Positions 40,833 to 49,300 of a stretch of 64,000 nt of DNA are shown piece by piece. Numbering within the stretch: position 1 is the first letter of the stretch; every line of letters begins with the position of its first letter. A program made the translations under genes and the position numbers. Below the pieces are notes generated by a model. The model was given only the letters and a program-made list of their open reading frames with translations, was not told the origin of the DNA and made no database searches. The stretch lies in contig NZ_VLLR01000001.1 in the NCBI RefSeq assembly GCF_007570935.1, forward strand, positions 1,240,001 to 1,304,000. The letters run 5' to 3'. This stretch comes from Lactobacillus sp. LL6. Its GTDB lineage: Bacteria; Bacillota; Bacilli; Lactobacillales; Lactobacillaceae.

Positions 40833-43172
40833 TTAAAACGCAAACAAGTTAAAGTGAAATTGAGGAAATTGAATTTTTGGAACCTTAATAGTAATACTAT
40901 TCCAAGATAACTTTGGAAGTTGGAAACCAAGCTTTTGATTAAATTTATAAAAATCTGTCTTAATAGTTGCCACTTGTTTTTGAATGCCTTCTTGAACTTG
41001 CTTGATTATTTCTTGTGCTTTAGTGTAAGCAGTCTTCAAAGAACTGGTACCATAGTGAACTACATCAAGTAAAAGCTTTCCAGCCTTACCATTAATTACA
41101 TCGGTAACTAAAGCCCTTACATCAGCATTCTTAATGCCCGCGATCAACTTTTGAGCAACTGATTTTTGATTATTAGCAAAATCAGGAATGATATTCTTAA
41201 ACTTATCTAACCAACTAGTACCATTATGTTGGCTAATACTTGCAGTAACTTTTTGAATGATACCTTGAATGCCTCCAAGGTTGGCTACAAGCTTTTGACC
41301 AGCTGCTTCACTTTCTTTCAAAACACCATTCCAATTGCCACGAATCATATCTTTTGCCATATTTTGTACATTTGGATCAGAAATGATCGAACCTAGTTGA
41401 CCAATCACTTGTTGCATTTGAGCTTGAGTCATGCTTGGAATATTGAACTTCTTAAGTTCTTGTTGCCAATCACTACCTGCAAGTTTTCCAGTTACATTTT
41501 GAATGATGCCTTGAATGCCTCCAAGGTTGGCTACAAGCTTTTGACCAGCTGCTTCACTTTCTTTCAAAACACCATTCCAGTTGCCGCGAATCATATCCTT
41601 TGCCATGTTTTGTACATTTGGATCAGAAATGATGGAACCTAATTGACCAATCACTTGTTGCATTTGAGCTTGAGTCATGCTTGGAATATTGAACTTCTTG
41701 AGTTCTTGTTGCCAATCACTACCTGCAAGTTTTCCAGTTACATTTTGAATGATGCCTTGGATGCCGCCAAGGTTGGCTACAAGCTTTTGACCAGCTGCTT
41801 CGCTTTCTTTCAAAACACCATTCCAATTGCCGCGAATCATATCTTTTGCCATATTTTGTACATTTGGATCAGAAATGATCGAACCTAATTGACCGATCAC
41901 TTGTTGCATTTGAGCTTGGGTCATGCTTGGAATATTGAACTTCTTGAGTTCTTGTTGCCAATCACTACCTGCAAGTTTTCCAGTTACATTTTGAATGATG
42001 CCTTGAATGCCTCCAAGGTTGGCTACAAGCTTTTGACCAGCTGCTTCACTTTCTTTCAAAACACCATTCCAATTGCCGCGAATCATATCCTTTGCCATAT
42101 TTTGTACATTTGGATCAGAAATGATCGAACCTAATTGACCAATCACTTGTTGCATTTGGGCTTGAGTCATGCTTGGAATTTCAAAGCTCTTTAATTGAGT
42201 TTGAACATTATTGGAAGAAGCAACTGTTTTATTTACTCCATAAAGTTGTGCAATTTGTTTAGCATTCTTTTCATCAATTTGATTTGCTTGAAGAGTGTTA
42301 TTAATGCTTGTTTGAAGTTTCACATTTCCAATATTTGCAAGACTTGATTTAAGATCAGAATTTGTGGTATTTTTCACACCTTGTAAAGCAACTTTAGATA
42401 AATCAAAATCTTGAATATTAGTCTCCGCCTTAGTTTGCTTAGCTGACTGTTGAACAGAATCTAAACTATTAGCAAATAAATTTGAACTAGTATTTTGACT
42501 TGGCGTATTCAACTTAGCATTCTGAACCTGAACTTGAGCAGCTGATTGAAGAGCTTGTTTAGTTGAATCACTTAAATTAACGGTAGAATTATTTTGTATA
42601 TTAGATTCAGTTTGATTATTTTCAGCAATATTATTCTCAGTGGTACTCTTTTCAGCAACTTGAGAATTATTTTGCTTATCAATATTTACTGAATTAGTAG
42701 AAGCTCTATCTTCTTTACTTTCTTCATTATTTGTAGATTTTGAAAAATTTTCACTAGTTGTTCTATTTTTTTCAGTCTTTACTGAAACATCAGAATTAAC
42801 TGTTAATGCTGGAGTTTCTGACGCTGTTTCATCAGTATTTTGTACAGGCTTTTCTGCACTTTCTGAAATAGTTGAAGTATTTTGATTCGAAGTGTTTCTA
42901 CTTTCTGGTACTTGATTATCTTGAGAAGCGACAATAACTACTTTCTTAGCATTAGAAGTATTATTTGACGCAACTGCTTTAGCCTCTTGACTTGCATTAT
43001 CTTGATTACTATCGTCAACAGTATCTGCTTTAGCAGTATTTGCATTAGTCCCAATCCATAAAGTTGTTCCTAATAACACTGATGCTGCTCCAATTGTTAA
43101 CTTACGAATAGCAAAATGTTGTTGACGCTCTACTTGTTTTGTTTGCTCTGTATAATTGTTTTGTGAATTCAT
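40833..43172 (-). CDS. YSIRK-exported, anchorless helical repeat protein, 779 aa
   Basis: The N-terminus has a YSIRK-type signal (FAIRKLTIGAASVLLG from about residue 20; cleavage near AKADT). A Ser/Asn/Glu-rich segment reaches about 200, and a Gln/Lys-rich part contains VALQGVKNTTNSDL and IAQLYG. Residues about 327-654 are four nearly identical 82-residue repeats (IPSMTQAQMQQVIGQLGSII, DPNVQNMAKDMIRGNWNG). A diverged unit follows (NADVRALVTDVINGKA, LLLDVVHYG), then an aromatic end (FPQFHFNLFAF). There is no LPXTG, no terminal hydrophobic helix and no basic tail, so it would be secreted or held non-covalently. The repeats and the DVVHYG segment match the head domain of the neighbouring 2872-aa adhesin. 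The function is unknown. The RBS GGAGGCTGAA is shared with the adhesins, though farther from the ATG. Confidence 0.85.
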   Translation of the reverse strand: MNSQNNYTEQTKQVERQQHFAIRKLTIGAASVLLGTTLWIGTNANTAKADTVDDSNQDNASQEAKAVASNNTSNAKKVVIVASQDNQVPESRNTSNQNTSTISESAEKPVQNTDETASETPALTVNSDVSVKTEKNRTTSENFSKSTNNEESKEDRASTNSVNIDKQNNSQVAEKSTTENNIAENNQTESNIQNNSTVNLSDSTKQALQSAAQVQVQNAKLNTPSQNTSSNLFANSLDSVQQSAKQTKAETNIQDFDLSKVALQGVKNTTNSDLKSSLANIGNVKLQTSINNTLQANQIDEKNAKQIAQLYGVNKTVASSNNVQTQLKSFEIPSMTQAQMQQVIGQLGSIISDPNVQNMAKDMIRGNWNGVLKESEAAGQKLVANLGGIQGIIQNVTGKLAGSDWQQELKKFNIPSMTQAQMQQVIGQLGSIISDPNVQNMAKDMIRGNWNGVLKESEAAGQKLVANLGGIQGIIQNVTGKLAGSDWQQELKKFNIPSMTQAQMQQVIGQLGSIISDPNVQNMAKDMIRGNWNGVLKESEAAGQKLVANLGGIQGIIQNVTGKLAGSDWQQELKKFNIPSMTQAQMQQVIGQLGSIISDPNVQNMAKDMIRGNWNGVLKESEAAGQKLVANLGGIQGIIQKVTASISQHNGTSWLDKFKNIIPDFANNQKSVAQKLIAGIKNADVRALVTDVINGKAGKLLLDVVHYGTSSLKTAYTKAQEIIKQVQEGIQKQVATIKTDFYKFNQKLGFQLPKLSWNSITIKVPKIQFPQFHFNLFAF
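41207..42190. repeat. Four tandem 246-bp repeats in the 779-aa gene
   Basis: The period is exactly 246 bp (82 codons), with very high DNA identity between units; only scattered synonymous and a few other differences are visible. The outermost units diverge at their outer edges. This is a strong substrate for slippage or unequal recombination in frame. Confidence 0.92.
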
Positions 43173-43223
43173 CTTAAAATTCAGCCTCCAACTTCTCTTA
43201 TTTCTATTCTTTGATCATTACAA

Positions 43224-43256
43224 GTATATAATAACACTTTTTATTTTATTTAGAAG
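43224..43256 (-). promoter_or_regulatory. Promoter of the 779-aa gene
   Basis: On the minus strand an AAATAAAATAAAAAGT box is followed directly by GTTATTATATAC (43224-43235). This is the same arrangement as upstream of the 3198-aa gene. The -35 is not clear. Confidence 0.5.
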
Positions 43257-43274
43257 TATTTCCCTTTTAAACAA

Positions 43275-43308
43275 AACAAAAAGAGTAAATCACAGACGTG
43301 ATTTACTC
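43275..43308 (-). terminator. Terminator of the 2872-aa adhesin gene
   Basis: Perfect 11-bp arms GAGTAAATCAC (43283-43293) and GTGATTTACTC (43298-43308). On the minus strand CTTTTTGTTTTG follows. Confidence 0.88.
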
Positions 43309-43328
43309 CTCTTGTTATTTATATAAAC

Positions 43329-46300
43329 TTAATCTTGCTTTCTACGTTTTTTAACTCCAGCAAGACCAATCATACTTAAAGTGCCGGCTGCTAATCCTAA
43401 GATAGTTTGTGCTGCATCTGATTGATTATCATCACCAGTTTGAGGAAGTTGATTCTGACTAGTTTGTTTAATATTTTGTGAGTTTGAAGAAATATTGTTA
43501 TTTTTATTGGTTAATGTAATATCTCTCTTTATAGCATTATTTTTACTACTTAATGTCTCTGCATGTGGTCCAAAACTATCCTTCCAATTATTAGAAGTTT
43601 TACTATTTTGACCCGCAACTGAATCATTATTATCTGATGAATCGATATCATTATTTACGTCATCATCAGCAGCCTCATCATTTGCATCATTGTCATCATT
43701 AGAAGCTTCATTCTCATCGCCTGAAGAAGAAGTTGATTCTACCGGATCAGACTCTGTAGGTTCTGAATCATTTGTAGTTTCTTCTTGAGGAGCAGAAGAA
43801 GTTGTTGTTTCTGATGTAGTTGTTGATTGAACTGGATCAGGTGTAGTCGTATTATTAGTCGAATTAGTAGCTGAAGCATCTGACTTACCATCGTCTGGCT
43901 TAACTGGATCCGTCTTGCTATCTGACTTACCATCGTCTGGCTTAACTGGATCCGTCTTGCTATCTGACTTACCATCATCTGGTTTATTAGTATCTTTAGC
44001 ATAAGTTACAAATACATCGTAACTATCTTCATTATTCTTCAAGACCGTGGCTTTAACATTATCCCCGTCGCCATCTTGAGAAACTTTGACTACATGATAA
44101 CCATCAATAGATGGTGAGATTGCATTTTGAACAGTATCACTTGTTTTATCCCAAGTAAGAGGACTAGTAAATTCACCAGTTACTTTATCTTTCACTCCAT
44201 TTTGAGTAAAGTGAACAGTTTGCTTAATTATTGGAGAAAGACTATTACCATTTTCATCAACGTAATTAATACTGCGAGTAACATCTTTACTATTAGTTAC
44301 TGGTTCCAAATCATGTTCTACATAAAGAACAAGTTTTTGATCTCCAGCAGTAATTGTTTGAGGAACACTCAAATCTTTATTAATTACTTTATAACCCTTA
44401 TTTTCAAGGTCTTTAATTTCTCCAGCAAGATTATATTCAAATGAACTTCCTGTATCTTCTTCACCTGATGACTTGCCATAGTTTGTAAGATCTTTATTAG
44501 CGGTTTCGTCATGAACTACAACAGTAATCGAGCCTTTAGGAGTCACTACTTTATTCAAAGTAATCAAAATGTTGCTGTTATCAGCATTTGCAGTTACTTT
44601 TTCACTGGCTACTTTACCTGTCTTCAAGTCTACTGCATTATTATTTTCTTTAACTCCAATAACTGTATATTTTGCATCGTCTACAGCTGGAATTTCTGCA
44701 AACTCATCGTTCTTTGCAGTCCAAGTAATTTTTCCATCTTGATCTTTAATTGAACCATCACTATTCAAGTTTACTAAGTTACCTGTTACATCATCTTTAG
44801 TAGCTTGACCATTGAAACTAACAGTTTGCTTAATTTCTGGCAAAACAGTTTCACCATTTTCATCAACATACGATACATTTCGAGTCACAGTCTTTTCATC
44901 ATTAACTGGACTAGTGGTATGTGCAAGATGAATTTCAAAACTATTTTTAGCAGAATCTTGTGCAAATTTTTGATCTTTATTTAAGTCATTCTTTACTAAC
45001 TTATATCCGCGCTTGAGGTAATCTTCTACCCTACTATTAGTATCGTAATTGATAACTTGACCAATTTTCCCACCAAGTTTAACAGTTTCAATAGGCATAT
45101 TCATTGTATCATCGTAATAAATAACTGTTCCACTAGTTTCTATAGGGGCTTTCTTAGATAAAGTAATAACAATATTGATGTTTGCGGAAGTTGGACTTGA
45201 TTCTTCACTAGATACTTGACCCTTGTCATTTATAGTAGCTTGAGAATTACTTTGATTGATTCCAGAAATATAGTAATCTGCTAAATCCGGTCCAGAAACT
45301 TCATCAAATTTACCCTTATTCGAATTATCCCAAGTAAGCTTGCCATTTGGAATAATTTGACCATTTTGAACAGTAACCAATTGCCCTGTTACATTATCAA
45401 TCGTACCAGTTGCTTTGAAGTTTACTATCTGCTTAATTGGGGCTATTGATTTAGAACCATCTGCATATACATAGTTAACAGTTCGAGTAACTTGTTTAGT
45501 TAAATCATCTTTAGTATAACCAGCAACTAAGTGATTTACATCAAGATTTGAAGTTGTATGAGCTAAATGGATATTGTAGTTATTATCAGCCTGAGTAAAT
45601 ATTACGTTTTTACCCCAATCACTAGAAACTAATTTATATCCTTGATTTTCGTACTTAGCAATTTCACTATTAGCATCGTAATTAATCTTATTGCCAAGTT
45701 TACCATCAAATTCTCTAGTTTCAATAACTTTTCCAGTGGTGTCATCAATATAAGACACACGAGCATTAGCTTTAGCTTGCTCAAGTAAAATCACAATAGT
45801 CTTATTACTATCAGTTGGAGAAACTTTTTCACTAGCAACAGCTCCAGTATTCATATCAACATCAGTATTAGTACCAATTTCTTTAATTCCAGTTACTCGA
45901 TAATTGTTATCTACTGCAGCAATTGCAGCAAATTCGTCATCCTTTGCAGTCCAACTTATCTTTCCATTTTGATCTTTAATTGAACCATCGTTGTTTAAGT
46001 TAACAAGATTACCAGTTACTTCATCCTTAGTAGCTTGACCTGTAAAACTTACACTTTGGTTAACAGCAGGTAAAACATTTCTACCTTCTTTATCAATATA
46101 TGATACATTTCGAGTAACTACCTTTTCATCATTTACTACATTGGTATTATGTGCTAAATGCACTTGGAAGTTGTTCTTTTCAGCATCCCCATCAAATGTA
46201 GAAACACCATCTCTAAAGTTACTTGAAACTAATTTATAACCCTTATTCAAATATCCCTGAATGATATTTGCAGTATTGTAATTAATTAACTGACCAACTT

Positions 46301-49300
46301 GACCACCTAATTTATCAACTTCAAGTGTCTTATTAGTTGTATCATCAATATAATCTACACTACCAGTTATATCAATCGGTGTCTTTTTAGAAAGAGTAAT
46401 TGTTATATGTTCATTTGGAGTAGTATTAGTTACTACTTCACTAGCAATTTGACCATTTTCACTAACATTTGCATTAGTACCAGTTTCTTTAATTCCAGAG
46501 ATATAATATCCATCTAAATTAATAGCTGGAATTTCAGCGAAACTATCTTCACCAACTGCTGTCCAAGTAAGTCTGCCATTTGGAATAATCTTACCATTTT
46601 GAACAGTAACCAATTGCCCTGTTACATTGTCAATTGTGCCACTGGCTGTCAAATGTACTTCTTGCTTAATTGGCGCAATTGATTTAGAACCATCTGCATA
46701 TACATATTCAACTACTCGACTAATATTTTTATCTAAATCAGCTTTCTTATAATTGTCAGCAGCGTTATTAGCATCTACTTTAGAAGTCGTATGAGTGAAG
46801 TGAATTTCAAAATCATTATTTTGACTTTCAAGCTTCTTTTCACTATCAAGATCATTTTGAGTTAATTGGTAACCCTTTGCTTCATAACTAGCAATTCTTT
46901 TAGCTGGATCATATTTAACACTGTCTCCTATATTACCTAAGAAACTGTGACTTTCTAATACATCACCAGTCACATCATCAATATAAACGACATTCCCCAT
47001 AACAAGTACTGGATCTTTGACATAAGTTACGGTGTAGGTACGATCAAGATTATTATCATTTGCATTTACTTGGTCACCACCCACTGCGTTAACACTAGCA
47101 GTATAACCAGCAACGTTAGGAGTAATAACTGTCTTATAAGTTTGAGTTTGCGGTGTCCAACCATTATCAATTAACTCACCAGTAACCTTATCTAAGCTTA
47201 CTTTATGAATAAATTTAATTGTACTTATATTATCTTGTGGAGTTGAACTTCCTGCACCTTCATAGTGAACAGTTTGTGTAGCTTCTTTAGTTAAAACTAT
47301 TTGTTTAGAATTATTATCTTCTTTAATAGGAGTTATATCATGTTCCACATAAATAGTAACTAAGTGGTTTCCTTTAGTAACCTTCTGTGGAATGATTACA
47401 TCTGAATTAAGAACCTTATATCCCGCTTTTTCAAGGGCTGAAAGTACACTAGTTTTATCAAAATCAACTTGAGTACCAACTTTTCTTCTCTTAGTATCAT
47501 AACTATAGTCAGAAAGATTACTATTAGCAGTGTTATCATGCACTGTAACAATTACTCTACCCTTCTTAACTTTAGTTGGAATAGCGGTATAAACTACAGA
47601 AGTATTAACTGATGCATCAACTGGAGTAACTGTCTTAATTTCAGTAGTGTAGCCACTTACTTCAGGAACAGATTCTTCAGGCATTACTTTAGTTAAGTTT
47701 GCAGGATTTGTTACATATTGAACTTTTGATGCTATTTCTTTTCCTGTACTATCCACTGGAACAATTTCACCATTTGGAGCGTAGTTAACCACAACATTAA
47801 TGTTCTTAGAATCTTGATTAATGTTTGTAGTTTCGGCTACATCTCCATAATCATTACCATTTACTGAAATATTAGCTACATGATAGTTCTTAAAGTAAGG
47901 TGAAGTTACTTTATCAAATTTAGTACCATCATGACTAGTCCAAATATAATGATTTGTTTGATCTTGCAATTCTTGACCATCTGCTGTAGTCCACTTGCCA
48001 GTTACAGCATCAAGATACCCTTGAGCAGTAAATTTCAAAGAATCCACTATTGGAGTTACTTCAGTTGGAGTACCAGCATAAGTAATTGTTCTAGTAACTA
48101 CGTGAGTTAAACTATCACTATTTGTATCAGATGGGTATTTGTTATAAGGATTACCTGGAACAATTAAGCTTCCTGGTGTTGCAGGGTTTTCCGGACTAAC
48201 CGATAAAATATGATGTTTAACAATTAATCTATAAGTTAAATCTGCATCAGCTACTGTAGTCGGTAAATCAGCAGTTGGATCACTAACAATGTCATAGCCT
48301 TTATTTTCTAATTCTTGAATTTGTTTTGCATGATCTAAGAAGTCAACTTTAGTTCCTTCATCAACTTTACCAGTATTATAACCGTAATCATTCATAATTT
48401 GGTTAGTAGTTTGATCAAAAACAATAACTTTAATTGAGCCTTGCTTAGCTGGTGTTGGAACAGAAGTATCATCTGGAGCATAAACAACATTAACGCTAAT
48501 ATTACCGCTAGTTGGGAGTAACTTAGTGATCTTATCAACATTATCGCCTGCACTATAATTTGAAACGCTAATAACCTTATAGCCTTTTTCCTTTGGGGAA
48601 ATTACAGCACTAAATTCATCATTATCTGCTTTCCAAGAAACTTCTGGAATAGCTAAATTATCATTATCTACAACCCAATTACCGTTTTGCTCTTTAGCAT
48701 TAACTACTTTACCAGTAACTTTATCTACATAAACAGTTCCATTAAAGGTAATTGTTTGCTTAGCATTTTCTGGAACATCCCCAGTAAATGGAGTCTTATC
48801 AGAATTAGTGTAAGTTACAGTTAAGTTAACTTTCTTTGTTAAATCAGCTGGTTTAATTATTCCTTGAGATTTAGCAGGAATTGCACTAGGGTCAGTAGCA
48901 GCAGTTACTACTTGAACTCCATGTCTCATAATAATTTGATAAATTTGACTTATGTTGTCATTATCAGAATCTTTATCAAATTTAGCATCTGTTGGAATAT
49001 CATTTGAAACTAGTTCATATCCTAATTTTTGTAAAGCAGAAACAGCATCTAGTGTATTACCAAAATTAATCGTATCTCCACTTTGACCTTTAGCTATAAA
49101 TGAAGTTTCAATACCATCAGCCTTAATTTGATTATTATTATCATCTTGATCAACAATTAGCAATTGTGCCTTTTGCGTTTCTACAGGTGTATCTGGAACA
49201 CTTGGATTGTCTGGCTTTTTATCTGGATTATCTGGTTTATGATCAGGGTTATTAGGGTTATCCGGATTATCTGGTTTAGCTGAACTATCAACTATAACTG

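Noticed and set aside
41397-42134. Three consecutive 81-codon plus-strand ORFs of equal length
   Set aside because: They are exact shadows of the 246-bp tandem repeats of the 779-aa gene on the other strand.
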